A stretch of DNA of 32,651 nucleotides from Calothrix membranacea FACHB-236 (GCF_014696315.1 NZ_JACJPX010000086.1:1-32651), one strand, 5' to 3'. Positions 1 to 8,533 are shown, numbered from the stretch's first letter. Numbers and translations are program-made. Notes: generated by a model from the sequence alone, not told the origin.

Positions 1-1
1 A

Positions 2-100
2 CAATTAGTACTGTTACTTCTTTTACAAGACATTGAACGTCTGAGAGACTTGGCACTTAGTCATGGAATTGACATTCAAATTTCCAGGTGCAAGATATAA
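2..100 (+). CDS. 3' end of an unidentified reading frame
   Basis: An open frame enters from the left edge and stops with TAA at 98-100. It encodes about 32 residues, with a leucine-rich start followed by a charged stretch (DIERLRDLALSHG). I do not recognise the family, and it may be chance or the end of a mobile-element gene. It is worth noting because it stops exactly where the recognisable symporter homology begins in the same frame, which fits an insertion or deletion junction near position 100. Confidence that it is a real gene end is low. Confidence 0.25.
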   Translation, partial: QLVLLLLLQDIERLRDLALSHGIDIQISRCKI

Positions 101-529
101 GCTACCGTCCAATTTGTACTATTACCCGTATTAGTAGGAATTGTGATTCGGTACTTTTGGTCTCCTAGCAAATTGGTAATGGAAGGTGTATTACCCCTAG
201 TTTCTATGTTCGCAATTGTTTGGATTATTGCTACAGTTGTAGGCTTGAATCACGAGCGATTATTCATTGTACCAGTAGTAATTATTGCGGTAATTTTACA
301 TAATGTTTTGGGTTTAATTTTGGGTTATATGGGTGCAGCTATTACAGGTCAACCAAAAGCTATTTGCCGTACAATTTCCATAGAAGTAGGAATGCAAAAT
401 TCTGGTTTAGCTGTGGCATTAGCGATCGCGCATTTTGATCCAGTAGCAGCGATACCAGGAGCTATATTTAGCGTTTGTCATAATCTCACAGGTTCCCTAA
501 TAGCCGCTATTTGGCGGAAATATTCATAA
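101..529 (+). pseudogene. 5'-truncated bile acid:Na+ symporter (BASS) family protein, C-terminal half
   Basis: After the in-frame stop at 98-100, the same frame reads through a hydrophobic protein (ATVQFVLLPVLVGIVIRYFW, then several membrane segments). It carries the family-typical stretch GMQNSGLAVALA followed by AAIPGAIFSVCHN. These are C-terminal-half hallmarks of BASS-type carriers, which transport bile acids, 2-keto acids or pantoate-like organic anions across the membrane. Family members are normally about 290-330 aa. Only about 142 codons remain here, so the N-terminal transmembrane half is missing. A GTG at 143 is the first usable start but falls inside a membrane segment. The remnant ends 23 bp before the convergent phosphatase gene. 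It is most likely a non-functional remnant, unless the upstream half is joined by a frameshift outside this window. Confidence 0.6.
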
Positions 530-552
530 TTACAGCACTCCAGTGTTAAAAA

Positions 553-1395
553 TTATGCCCCATGCCCTAATTCCAAACGAACATAAGTGCGATCGTCAAA
601 GGATTCTCTACCTGGAGCAAGCCCTCTATGACCTAAATAAATGTCATAAAATAAGGGGTCTTTTGCAATCATTTCTGAAAGAACTGCCTCGCTTTCTGTC
701 AAAGTAGTTCTTAAATCTGGATAACCATCACTAGCAAGAACTACGGACTTAACTTCTTCTGGAATCTGAATAACTTCAATATATTTCTCAGGTACTTGCT
801 CGCCATTAATCACACCGTAACCAAAAGGTTCAGATGGAGAATTACATAAGGAAGCTTGTACTCTATATATAGATACCAGGAAATTTTGGCTGGGATCGTT
901 TTGCAATAGTTCGTCAATTGTTTTACCCTGAGCTAGATAGGAATGCACAATCACAGAACGTAACTTAGTTGTCACTTCATCTACTTTACTGAAAGGATTG
1001 TGGCCTTTTCCGTCTAATAAATATTGGCAATCTCCAACTCGCCAAAGTTCTCGACGCGCATTAGAGAAGAGTATGATTGCAAAACAGGGCGCAAAAATTG
1101 GCACTGTCTCTGATTGAACTCTTGCTAAGGCTTCTTTTACTGCTTGAGTTAACTGCTCAATGGCTTCTATAGGACTAGTATCAGGAGCAAGACTTTCTAG
1201 AGCTTTAGCACCTATTTCTGCTACGAAACGACCAGGAGAAAGCCCATCATAACTAGCACCTGATGCATCTGTAGCGCCATCTAAGACAGCTACAAAGTCT
1301 TTAGTAACGACAAGGCGATCATCGCCTTGTCTGGGATCTCCGTACTTTGAGCGACTCCATGACTCAACTACTGTGAAGCTGGCGTTTTGATTCAT
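553..1395 (-). CDS. PP2C-like protein serine/threonine phosphatase
   Basis: This 280-residue protein has the order of metal-binding motifs expected of PP2C-type phosphatases: GDDR at about 24-27, LDGATD at 38-43, WRVGDCQYL at 118-126, ASDGYPDL at 221-228 and FDDRTYVRL at 266-274. The acidic residues in these motifs normally coordinate two Mn/Mg ions for dephosphorylation of Ser/Thr. There is no signal peptide or membrane segment, so it should be cytosolic. It is a single catalytic domain with no sensor domain, and its substrate is unknown. It converges on the truncated symporter. Its last codons (GHGA, stop) are read from two tandem heptamers GGGCATG, a repeat that recurs at 11190. The start is the ATG of MNQNASF. 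The family call is firm and the cellular role is unknown. Confidence 0.85.
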   Translation of the reverse strand: MNQNASFTVVESWSRSKYGDPRQGDDRLVVTKDFVAVLDGATDASGASYDGLSPGRFVAEIGAKALESLAPDTSPIEAIEQLTQAVKEALARVQSETVPIFAPCFAIILFSNARRELWRVGDCQYLLDGKGHNPFSKVDEVTTKLRSVIVHSYLAQGKTIDELLQNDPSQNFLVSIYRVQASLCNSPSEPFGYGVINGEQVPEKYIEVIQIPEEVKSVVLASDGYPDLRTTLTESEAVLSEMIAKDPLFYDIYLGHRGLAPGRESFDDRTYVRLELGHGA

Positions 1396-1521
1396 CTCTA
1401 ATGTCTTACCTCACAGCTATTTGTACCAGATATTAAATGCTGATAAAAATAATACCAATTTAAATAATGTTTGCGACAGATAAGCTAATACGCGTCTAAA
1501 TTGCATAACTACTAATCAGGG

Positions 1522-1552
1522 CTGTTGACTGTCAAAAGTTAACGGTCAACAG
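1522..1552. repeat. imperfect inverted repeat (GTTGAC/GTCAAC type)
   Basis: The arms CTGTTGACTGT (1522-1532) and ACGGTCAACAG (1542-1552) pair with a single G-U-type mismatch. A similar GTTGAC/GTCAAC hairpin occurs at 9368-9395, so this looks like a dispersed palindromic repeat. It is the only structure I see in the 351-bp gap between the divergent phosphatase (start 1395) and the DUF7219 gene (start 1747). No T-run follows, so a terminator is unlikely. Confidence 0.5.
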
Positions 1553-1746
1553 ATCACACAATGGATTGTGCAACTTAAAAGCGAATAGCTTACCCGTAGG
1601 CTTTGCAAAATTCATCTTTGATTTTGAGGAAATTCACTGATTCGTCCAGGCTAAACGGTACTCATTAATCTAGTGAAAGTATCAATTGCCAATAAATTGA
1701 GGGCTTGCTAATATTTTGCCTTCTAGATTACCAGCAGGTGCACATT

Positions 1747-1992
1747 ATGGCGGAATCAAACGGCATAATCAATGATGGCTTTCTCTATCCTCGCAGTCGC
1801 TACTATGGTCGAGTAAAACCGCAGAACTTAGTATTTAACGCGAATCTGCAAGAATTTTCTCAAAAGGTAGGTTATATTTCCTGCTTGGAGACAAACGGTA
1901 AACTATCACCAGAGGAAGCTTATCAGAAGATTGAAAAAATGTGGGAGCAGTTAAAAAAATCCAAAATTGAATTAGGAATTACTTCTGATTAA
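1747..1992 (+). CDS. DUF7219 family small cyanobacterial protein
   Basis: This small soluble protein has 81 residues if started at the ATG of MAESNGI. The frame is open further up to 1705, but the residues before MAES look unlike the family. The core FLYPRSRYYG ... NLVFNANLQEFSQKVGYI ... LETNGKLSPEEAYQKI is, from memory, the signature of a conserved cyanobacterial family of unknown function (DUF7219). The C-terminal part is probably helical and charged. There are no signal peptide, membrane segments or recognisable catalytic residues. No clear Shine-Dalgarno sequence precedes the ATG. The gene stands alone on the plus strand, so context says little about its job. The gene call is firm; no function can be given. 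Confidence 0.75.
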   Translation: MAESNGIINDGFLYPRSRYYGRVKPQNLVFNANLQEFSQKVGYISCLETNGKLSPEEAYQKIEKMWEQLKKSKIELGITSD

Positions 1993-2145
1993 AGGATTTG
2001 TCATAGGTTGCTGATAAGTGACAATATTTAATATTTTCTGCTAAATGGCTGACTATAAATATAAATTATTTTAATGTAGATACAAGACTCTAAACTTTGG
2101 CTGTCTAAGTAGGTTGGCGAAATTAAAGATAACTGGCTGAGGTTG

Positions 2146-2167
2146 TCATTGGTCATTGGTCATTGGT
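2146..2167. repeat. STRR heptamer array (TCATTGG)x3
   Basis: Three tandem copies of the heptamer TCATTGG lie in the 420-bp gap between the DUF7219 gene and the WD40 gene. They belong to the short tandemly repeated repetitive (STRR) class known from heterocystous cyanobacteria. The gap also holds the palindromic repeat at 2240-2324 and nothing else I can support. Confidence 0.7.
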
Positions 2168-2239
2168 AAGGATTTCAAGCCTGTTTACTGTTAGGCGCTG
2201 ATTTCCAAGATAATTTTTCACGAAATAATTATCTTAGCG

Positions 2240-2324
2240 CGTAACGCACCATCTATGCGGCGGTGCGTTACGGCTAAATTTCATTGTCTCTAAGTCCCAA
2301 ATTCTTTCATAGCCGTAACACACC
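2240..2324. repeat. palindromic GTGCGTTACGG dispersed repeat
   Basis: Two overlapping inverted repeats share one arm. CGTAACGCACC (2240-2250) pairs with GGTGCGTTACG (2262-2272). GGTGCGTTACGGCT (2262-2275) pairs with AGCCGTAACACACC (2311-2324) with one mismatch, and CCTAC follows. The same sequence theme recurs at 3750-3797 and 7880-7967. It is MITE-like and contains no coding sequence. Confidence 0.6.
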
Positions 2325-2412
2325 CTACTAGTGTGGCAAGTCTAAAGTTGTGCATTAAATTCTCATTGATAGGGCGCTAAAGCGCAACTACAAACCTTTT
2401 TTGATAGATAGG

Positions 2413-3477
2413 CTAAACGCGCCAAATCTTGATCGACTTATCGCCGCTACCACTGATGAGATTTTTACCATCTTTACTCCAAGCTAAAGCATAAATTCCG
2501 CCACCATGACCGCTCAATTTATTAACTACTTTTACAGTTTTCAAATCCCATAATTGAATTTCGCGGGATAAACTGCCAATAGCAAAAGTTTTGCCATCTG
2601 GGCTAATCTCAATAGTATGAATAGGGCCAATTCCTATAGAGAAATTATGCATTAATTTCCCGGTTTTCAAATTCCAGATTTTAATGTTTTTACCATCAGT
2701 TTCTTGTAGTGATTGATGGCTACCATCGTAACCGCCATTAATCAGCGTTTGCCCATCTGGACTGAGAGCAAGAGAAATAACCGCTGAGGCTCTTGCTTGG
2801 GCATACATAGGATTAACTGGTCGAGGCGGAATTAAAGTTCGCAGTAGTCTGCCATTGCTGATATTCCATAACTGAATTCTGCCATCTTCTAACCCACTAA
2901 TTAGGGTTTTATTATCGGGGCTAATGAGAATAGCTGTGGAGATTTTTCCAGGTTTGAAGCTCCGAATTAATTGCCCAGTTTTTAGGTTCCATAGCTTAAT
3001 AGTTTTATCGTAACTAGTAGATACTAAAGTTTGTCCGTTTGGGCTAATGTCAATATGAGTTACTTGATTTGTATGTCCAGTTAAGGTGCGAATTGACTTG
3101 CCACTTTTTGGGTTCCACAGCTTAATTGTTTTATCACCACTGGCGCTAGCTAATGTTTGTCCATCTGGAGTGATAGCCAGAGAAATTACTCTATCTGAAT
3201 GCCCAGTTAAACTGCTGAGTAAAACACCAGTTTTGGGATTCCATACTTTGATTACTTTATCATCACCACTACTAGCTAAAATCTGTTCATCTTTGCTAAG
3301 GGCTAAGGTGCGAACTGGTTCTTGATGTCCAGATAAAGTCAGAGCTACTTGATTAAGTTGTTGAGTTTTGGGATTAGGTTCGGCAATAGCTGGAGTTAAA
3401 TTAATAACGTTAATAATAGTAGATAATGTGAGGGTAGTTGCTGTGAGTGCTTTTAAAATAGAAGATTTTGTTTGCAT
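2413..3477 (-). CDS. exported WD40-repeat (beta-propeller) protein
   Basis: The protein has 354 residues. It begins with a Sec-type signal peptide: a short basic n-region, a hydrophobic core at about 8-28, and a likely cut after AIA near residue 32. The rest is about seven WD40 blades. Clear units read LSGHQEPVRTLALS...IKVWNPKTG, LTGHSDRVISLAITPDGQTL...IKLWNPKSG and LTGHTNQVTHIDISPNGQTL...IKLWNLKTG. The fourth and fifth blades are more divergent, with an insertion (PPRPVNPMYAQARA), and the last ends in SIKIWRV. Such propellers are scaffolds for protein-protein contact and carry no catalytic site. Export suggests a periplasmic or outer-surface role. It has the whole propeller and no kinase or other effector domain. 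It is probably a single-gene unit, and its partner is unknown. Confidence 0.85.
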   Translation of the reverse strand: MQTKSSILKALTATTLTLSTIINVINLTPAIAEPNPKTQQLNQVALTLSGHQEPVRTLALSKDEQILASSGDDKVIKVWNPKTGVLLSSLTGHSDRVISLAITPDGQTLASASGDKTIKLWNPKSGKSIRTLTGHTNQVTHIDISPNGQTLVSTSYDKTIKLWNLKTGQLIRSFKPGKISTAILISPDNKTLISGLEDGRIQLWNISNGRLLRTLIPPRPVNPMYAQARASAVISLALSPDGQTLINGGYDGSHQSLQETDGKNIKIWNLKTGKLMHNFSIGIGPIHTIEISPDGKTFAIGSLSREIQLWDLKTVKVVNKLSGHGGGIYALAWSKDGKNLISGSGDKSIKIWRV

Positions 3478-3576
3478 AGGTATTTGGTAGAGCAGTTTAT
3501 ATATAGGACTTTACTTTTGAGTGATGCAGTATCAACTTCACGACTGATGAGTGAAATTCCGGTTGAGATCAGAAAA

Positions 3577-3610
3577 TTTCTCGTTTCCCTGGAGGTAGAG
3601 AAACGAGAAA
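3577..3610. repeat. perfect 11-bp stem-loop upstream of the WD40 gene
   Basis: TTTCTCGTTTC (3577-3587) and GAAACGAGAAA (3600-3610) form a perfect stem around a 12-base loop. Weaker complementary pairs surround it (TGCAGTA near 3524 with TACTGCA near 3629), so a larger folded element of roughly 150 bp is possible. Small overlapping open frames on both strands here reflect this symmetry and are not called. It could be a decayed MITE, a structured leader or a small RNA; the sequence does not decide. Confidence 0.4.
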
Positions 3611-3729
3611 ATAAAAGTAGTTCCCTACTGCACGTTTTCTCTACGATTAACTTCATCGTGCTATAGGTAAAAATCGGAAAAGTCAGGAACTTCCAAAAAA
3701 CAAATTATCTAATAGCGGTTTCTGTAGAG

Positions 3730-3797
3730 GATTCATATTTGATTTGTAATATACAAAGGTGCGTTGCGCTTCGCGACAACACACCCTACACATAAAT
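3730..3797. repeat. dispersed repeat beginning AGGATTCATATTTGATTTG
   Basis: The segment starts AGGATTCATATTTGATTTG and ends with the GTGCGTTGCG...CACACCCTAC palindromic theme. The same start (AGGACTCATATTTGATTTG) and a similar GTGCGTTA-containing body occur at 7857-7967. It is inserted within the left MITE copy. Confidence 0.5.
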
Positions 3798-3901
3798 GGC
3801 ACTGACTTAAGCAAAAGTGGCTGCCCAGATCCCCGACTTTTTCAAAAAGTCGGGGATCTAAATCTCGCTAAAGTAAGTGACATTCCACCCTACACATAAA
3901 T
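3782..3901. mobile_element. small hairpin element flanked by 16-bp direct repeats
   Basis: A perfect 16-bp stem (AGATCCCCGACTTTTT, 3827-3842; complement 3844-3859) with a one-base centre is flanked by identical 16-bp direct repeats CACCCTACACATAAAT at 3782-3797 and 3886-3901. The intervening unit is 88 bp. A related hairpin with the same left flank (ACTGACTTAAGCAAA) occurs at 25567-25624. The direct repeats look like a target duplication or a short unequal-crossover duplication. Confidence 0.6.
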
Positions 3902-3923
3902 CTACTCAGATTATATTTCCTTT

Positions 3924-3956
3924 CTCCCCCTGCTCCCTGCTCCCCGCCCCTCTGCC
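3924..3956. repeat. STRR-like heptamer tract (CTCCCTG)
   Basis: Tandem CTCCCTG-type heptamers form part of the interior of the left MITE copy. The inverse tract GGGAGCA is at 7720-7743, and a third tract is at 11260-11292. Confidence 0.6.
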
Positions 3957-4058
3957 TAGACAAAAATGGGATTTTTCGAGTTGCAAGCCGCCAAGGGAGC
4001 AGTCAGCATGACAGGCGAGGTAAACTGTTGAAACTGACTGTTTTAGATAAACTGCCTT

Positions 4059-6209
4059 ATGCCGGAATTTTTATTGGAAGTTGGAACAGAAGAACTACCT
4101 GCAAGCTTTCTGGGGGATGCCATAGTACAATGGCGATCGCTCATTCCTCAAAGTCTTTCTACTCACAGCCTCACTAGTGATGCAGTGGAAGTTTACGGGA
4201 CTCCGCGACGGTTGGCGGTACTGATTAAAGGCTTACCATCTCGCCAACCAGATAGGGAAGAGGAAATTAAAGGCCCCCCCGCACAAGCAGCTTTTAAAGA
4301 TGGTCAACCCACACCAGCAGCTTTGGGATTTGCGAAAAAGCAAGGTGTGGAAATTGCGGCGCTGCAAGTTCGCCCCACTGATAAGGGCGATTTTGTGTTT
4401 GTCAACAAAAGCATTGCTGGTCGTCCAGTGGCAGATATATTAACGGAACTGGTGCCGCAGTGGATTTATGCTTTAGAAGGTAAGCGGTTGATGCGCTGGG
4501 GTGATGGAGATGTGCGCTTTTCTCGTCCGATTCGCTGGCTAGTGGCTTTGTTAGATGCAGCGGTATTGCCGATTGAGTTGGTAAATGCTTCTAAGGTGGT
4601 GAAAAGCGATCGCATTTCTCGTGGTCATCGGGTCTTACATCCGGAAACGGTCACAATTTCCCAAGCTAATGATTATGTTAGCACTCTGCGATCGGCTTTT
4701 GTGGTGGTTGATGCTGAGGAACGCACCACAACTATCCAAGAACAAGTGAAGGCATCAGTCCAAAAGTTAAGCGCTACTACGGAAATTTACCCAGATTTAT
4801 TAGCCGAAGTCACCAACTTGGTTGAGTATCCTTCTACGGTGGTGGGTAAATTTGAAGACGAATTTTTGAACTTGCCGACGGAGGTGATTACTACTGTGAT
4901 GGTAAGTCACCAGCGTTATTTCCCTGTATTTAAAACTGAGAATAGCAAAGACTTATTGCCCAATTTCATCACCATTTCTAACGGCGATCCCAGCAAAGCC
5001 GATGTGATTGCTGTGGGTAATGAAAGGGTAATTAGAGCTAGATTAGCTGATGGGCAATTTTTCTACAAAACTGATTTAGCTAAACCTTTAGAAAGCTTTT
5101 TACCACAATTAGAAAAAGTTACTTTCCAAGAAGATTTAGGTTCTCTAAGGCTGAAGGTAGATAGAATCGTCAAAATTGCGGGACAAATTGCAAACCAACT
5201 GCAATTAGCCGAAACACAACGCCAAAATGTTCACAAAGCCGCATTGCTTTGTAAAGCTGACCTGGTCACCCAAATGGTTTATGAATTCCCTGAATTACAA
5301 GGGGTAATGGGCGAGAAGTACGCTTTAGCCAGTGGCGAAAATTCCGAAGTTGCTAGAGCAATTTTTGAGCATTATTTACCCAGGGGAGCCGATGATATTT
5401 TACCGGAAACTCTTACAGGTCAAGTTGTCGGTTTGGCAGATAGATTAGATACCTTAGTCAGTATTTTTGGTCTAGGTTTAATCCCCAGCGGTTCCTCCGA
5501 TCCCTTTGCTTTACGTCGGGCTGCCAATGCTGTAGTTAACATTACCTGGTCAGCAAATTTACCAATCAATTTAGCTGAGTTATTAGCACAAATTACCAGC
5601 GATTTTGTCACTACATATAACAAAGACCAAGCACCTTTAATTACCTCATTGCGCGAATTTTTCTTGCAACGTATCCGTACCCTATTGCAAGAAGAAAAAC
5701 AAATTGATTATGACCTAGTAAATGCTGTTTTAGGAGAGAATGACCCCGAATATACCGAACGGGCACTCAAGGATTTATTAGATGTCCGCGATCGCGCTTT
5801 ATACTTGCAGCAAATTCGCCGCGATGGTACTTTAGATACCATCTATGAAACTGTTAACCGTTCCACGCGTTTAGCTGCCCAAGGTGATTTAGATACCGAA
5901 CAGTTAGAACCAACTAACTTAGTTCGCCAAGAACTCTTCCAAAAGTCCTCAGAAGCAGCTTTCTACAATGCCATAGTCGAATTAGTCCCCCAGACCCAAG
6001 CCGCCCAGCGATCGCGCAATTATGAGCTGTTAATAACAGCATTAAGTAAAATCGCACCTACTGTAAGTACCTTTTTCGATGGTGCTGATAGCGTGTTAGT
6101 AATGGACTCCAATCCCGAAATTAAGCGCAACCGGTTAAATTTGTTAGGACTACTTCGCAATCATGCCCGTGTTTTAGCGGACTTTGGTGCAATTGTCAAA
6201 AATTTGTAG
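4059..6209 (+). CDS. glyS: glycine--tRNA ligase, beta subunit
   Basis: This 716-residue protein matches the beta subunit of the bacterial alpha2beta2-type glycyl-tRNA synthetase in length and content. It starts with the family signature [18 protein letters not shown], contains [14 protein letters not shown] near 280 and [15 protein letters not shown] near 480, and ends in an anticodon-binding (DALR-like) helical region. The beta subunit binds tRNA-Gly; the alpha subunit (glyQ), which holds the class II active site, must be encoded elsewhere. The ATG at 4059 is the natural start because the conserved signature begins there. The gene precedes murD by 89 bp on the same strand, which allows co-transcription. 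The region just upstream is filled with repeats ending near 3988, so its promoter must lie in or after them. Confidence 0.96.
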   Translation: MPEFLLEVGTEELPASFLGDAIVQWRSLIPQSLSTHSLTSDAVEVYGTPRRLAVLIKGLPSRQPDREEEIKGPPAQAAFKDGQPTPAALGFAKKQGVEIAALQVRPTDKGDFVFVNKSIAGRPVADILTELVPQWIYALEGKRLMRWGDGDVRFSRPIRWLVALLDAAVLPIELVNASKVVKSDRISRGHRVLHPETVTISQANDYVSTLRSAFVVVDAEERTTTIQEQVKASVQKLSATTEIYPDLLAEVTNLVEYPSTVVGKFEDEFLNLPTEVITTVMVSHQRYFPVFKTENSKDLLPNFITISNGDPSKADVIAVGNERVIRARLADGQFFYKTDLAKPLESFLPQLEKVTFQEDLGSLRLKVDRIVKIAGQIANQLQLAETQRQNVHKAALLCKADLVTQMVYEFPELQGVMGEKYALASGENSEVARAIFEHYLPRGADDILPETLTGQVVGLADRLDTLVSIFGLGLIPSGSSDPFALRRAANAVVNITWSANLPINLAELLAQITSDFVTTYNKDQAPLITSLREFFLQRIRTLLQEEKQIDYDLVNAVLGENDPEYTERALKDLLDVRDRALYLQQIRRDGTLDTIYETVNRSTRLAAQGDLDTEQLEPTNLVRQELFQKSSEAAFYNAIVELVPQTQAAQRSRNYELLITALSKIAPTVSTFFDGADSVLVMDSNPEIKRNRLNLLGLLRNHARVLADFGAIVKNL

Positions 6210-6298
6210 CTTAAATAAACAAAAAGTACGTGTAATTTTTGCCAATAAACGCTACGATCAGTAGTGCTTAACCAGGGACACTCTGCTACACACAATCT

Positions 6299-7690
6299 AT
6301 GCCTAGATCTGCTGTCATTGGATTAGGAAAATCCGGTATTGCTGCGGCAAGATTGTTGCGAAGGGAAGGCTGGGAGGTGGTGCTAAGTGATAGCAACACC
6401 TCCGAAACCCTCCTCAAACAACAACAAGAACTTGCTACAGAAAATATAACTGTAAAACTGGGGTATTCCCTAGAATTCAATACAGCTGATTTACCGCAAT
6501 TAATAGTTGTCAGCCCTGGTGTACCTTGGGATATTCCCGTATTAGTTAAAGCCAGAGAATTAGGTATTGAAACTATCGGGGAAATGGAGCTAGCTTGGCG
6601 ATATTTGCAAACTCCACCTTGGGTAGGTATTACCGGCACAAATGGTAAAACTACAACCACGGCTTTAATTGCAGCAATTTTTCAAGCTGCGGGTTTAGAT
6701 GCCCCTGCTTGCGGTAACATTGGCTATGCTGCTTGCGAAGTTGCCTTAGCTGCAAAACAGCCAGATTGGGTAATAGGAGAAATCAGTAGTTATCAAATAG
6801 AATCTTCTGTAACTCTTGCCCCCAGAATTGGCGTTTGGACAACCTTCACACCCGATCATCTGAGCCGCCATAAAACTTTAGATAATTACTACAAAATTAA
6901 AGCCCAGCTATTACATAAATCCCAACTACAAGTATTTAATGGCGATGATGTCTATCTGAGTAAAGTAGGATTAAGTGATTGGCCTGATGCCTATTGGACA
7001 AGCGTAAAAGGTAAAGATTACCTCATAGGCGACAAAGGCTTTTACATTGCAGATGGCTGGGTAATAGAACAATTATCTGCCACTTCCACACCAGAACCGA
7101 TTGTAGAAGTATCGGCTTTGCGAATGGTGGGAGAACATAACCAGCAAAACCTGCTCATGGCTGTTGCAGCCGCAAGATTAGCACAAATTGATCGCAATGC
7201 CATTTGCCGCGCTATTAGTGAATTTCCTGGGGTAGCCCATCGTTTAGAGCATATCTGCACTTGGGAAGGCATAGATTTTATCAACGATAGCAAAGCCACC
7301 AACTACGATGCGGCGGAAGTCGGTTTAGCATCGGTGAAAAGTCCAGCGATTTTAATTGCCGGTGGTGAAGCCAAAGCTGGCGATGACACAGGCTGGCTAG
7401 CCAAGATTCAAGCTAAAGCCGCTGCTGTTTTATTAATTGGTAACGCCGCCCCAGCATTTGCCCAACGTCTGCAAGAGGTGGGGTATGCTAATTATGAAAT
7501 CGTGGAAACGATGGATAAGGCAATTCCCCAAGCCGCAGAATTAGCCAAAAAGCACCAAGCTACTGTAGTGCTGCTATCTCCAGCTTGCGCTAGTTTTGAC
7601 CAATATCCTAATTTTGAAGTCCGCGGCGATCATTTCCGCCAGCTTTGCTTAGATTGGGCGGGAAAAAACCAATTAGGGACTTCCAACTAA
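6299..7690 (+). CDS. murD: UDP-N-acetylmuramoyl-L-alanine--D-glutamate ligase
   Basis: This cytosolic Mur ligase adds D-glutamate to UDP-MurNAc-L-Ala in peptidoglycan synthesis, using ATP. The 463-residue protein shows an N-terminal Rossmann-like domain ([16 protein letters not shown]), the ATP-binding loop [16 protein letters not shown] at about 112-127, the central-domain ISSYQIESS and FTPDHLSRH, the [14 protein letters not shown] motif, and the C-terminal [23 protein letters not shown]. Length is normal for the family. The start ATG at 6299 directly precedes the conserved [12 protein letters not shown]. The last residues, LGTSN and the stop, are read from the left terminal repeat of a 128-bp MITE-like element that begins at 7673, so the native C-terminus seems to have been replaced by a few repeat-encoded residues. 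This should not affect the active site. Confidence 0.96.
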   Translation: MPRSAVIGLGKSGIAAARLLRREGWEVVLSDSNTSETLLKQQQELATENITVKLGYSLEFNTADLPQLIVVSPGVPWDIPVLVKARELGIETIGEMELAWRYLQTPPWVGITGTNGKTTTTALIAAIFQAAGLDAPACGNIGYAACEVALAAKQPDWVIGEISSYQIESSVTLAPRIGVWTTFTPDHLSRHKTLDNYYKIKAQLLHKSQLQVFNGDDVYLSKVGLSDWPDAYWTSVKGKDYLIGDKGFYIADGWVIEQLSATSTPEPIVEVSALRMVGEHNQQNLLMAVAAARLAQIDRNAICRAISEFPGVAHRLEHICTWEGIDFINDSKATNYDAAEVGLASVKSPAILIAGGEAKAGDDTGWLAKIQAKAAAVLLIGNAAPAFAQRLQEVGYANYEIVETMDKAIPQAAELAKKHQATVVLLSPACASFDQYPNFEVRGDHFRQLCLDWAGKNQLGTSN

Positions 7691-7800
7691 AAAAATATAC
7701 CATCCCTGCGTAGGCAAGGGGGCAGGGAGCAGGGAGCAGGGGGAGAAAGAAAAATATTATCTGAGTAAATTGGATAATTTATTTTCTGGAAGTCCCTTAA
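7673..7800. mobile_element. 128-bp MITE-like element overlapping the murD 3' end
   Basis: The ends are inverted: AGGGACTTCCA at 7675-7685 and TGGAAGTCCCT at 7787-7797 (11 bp perfect, with weaker similarity extending to about 25 bp). The interior holds tandem GGGAGCA heptamers (7720-7743) and CTGAGTAAATTGGATAATTT. There is no coding capacity. It is homologous, in inverted orientation, to the interrupted copy at 3685-3988. It provides the final five codons and stop of murD. Confidence 0.65.
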
Positions 7801-7856
7801 AAATTAAGTGAGAACATTGTTTTAGTGGAGAAGCCTTCTACTATTCCACAATATAT

Positions 7857-7967
7857 AGGACTCATATTTGATTTGGGAAATCCACGTAGGATGCGTTAGC
7901 AGCGAGAGTACGGCATCAGTGCTACAGCTTTTCGTGCGTTACGGCTTACGCCTAACACACGCTACAT
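7857..7967. repeat. dispersed repeat beginning AGGACTCATATTTGATTTG
   Basis: This copy shares its first ~20 bases with the one at 3730 and carries GATGCGTTAGC and GTGCGTTACGGCTTACGCC, followed by an ACACACGCTAC end, in the GTGCGTTA palindromic style. It lies between the murD-end MITE and the 21/63-bp array. I see no gene in this part of the 7691-8625 intergenic region. Confidence 0.5.
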
Positions 7968-8024
7968 TACTGAGATTTTCTCAGAAATGAGGCGATCGCC
8001 CTTGCAAAATCAGCTTTGGTTATC

Positions 8025-8287
8025 AACGAGCGCTCATCCATAGAGAACATCGGTTCCTTCATAACCAACCAGCTGATGTTGTCTATCAACGAGCGCTCAT
8101 CCATAGAGAACATCGGTTCCTTCATAACCAACCAGCTGATGTTGTCTATCAACGAGTGCTCATCCATAGAGAACCCGATCTCCTTCATAACCAACCAGCT
8201 GATGTTGTCTATCAATGAGATCTCCTTCACAACCAACGAGATCTCCTTCACAACCAACGAGATCTCATTCACAACCAACGAGTTGAG
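8025..8287. repeat. 21-bp-period tandem array with 63-bp higher-order unit
   Basis: Three 63-bp units (8025-8087, 8088-8150, 8151-8213) each consist of three different 21-bp segments beginning AAC. The first two units are identical and the third differs at a few bases. They are followed by three 21-bp units (8214-8276) of the form AAYGAGATCTC-TTCACAACC and a partial one. The first segment type has a palindromic core (GAGCGCTC or GAGATCTC). Because 21 is a multiple of three, both strands stay open, giving heptapeptide reading frames that start only at TTG or far upstream. I treat it as non-coding. Confidence 0.85.
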
Positions 8288-8533
8288 TTAAGGAGAAAAG
8301 GGGAAAGAAAACCGGAAGCAGAGGAGCAGAGGAAGCAATTTCGTAAAGGGGTTTAGTAATGCTAAAGCCTCCAGCCACTTCTAAGAGATGTTCAGTATTG
8401 CTAGGCGATCGCAAAACTTTTACTTACACATCCCCATAGCAGTTTCTAAATTCTTTGCATACATCCTTAAGGCAGATTTACTCGCAATTGGTAAGAATGA
8501 TTTAATTGACTTGAGTCTTTCACTTCTATTGAC

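Larger units (their letters stand above)
3685..3988. mobile_element. MITE-like repeat, left copy, interrupted by nested repeats
   Basis: Positions 3685-3713 match the inverted sequence of the repeat at 7673-7800 at 25 of 29 bases (AGGAACTTCCA...AAATTATC). After a gap the match resumes at 3902 (CTACTCAGATTATATTTC, then CTCCCCCTGCTCCCTGCTCC) and runs to a degenerate end near 3988 (ATTTTTCGAGTTGCAAG against ATTTTTTTAGTTGGAAG). The 188 bp between (3714-3901) are therefore an insertion, and they consist of two other repeats. There is no transposase. The element ends about 70 bp before glyS and may lie in its leader. Confidence 0.6.

Noticed and set aside
3453-3666. Two overlapping opposite-strand frames of about 65 codons upstream of the WD40 gene
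   Set aside because: They mirror each other across a palindromic element and resemble no known protein.
6286-6660. Minus-strand frame opposite murD, and similar ones opposite glyS and CHAT-CHASE2
   Set aside because: They lie wholly inside well-identified genes and show no recognisable protein.
8016-8291. Heptapeptide-repeat reading frames on both strands of the 8.0-kb array
   Set aside because: They start at non-ATG codons or outside the array, have no ribosome-binding site, and are open on both strands only because the period is a multiple of three.
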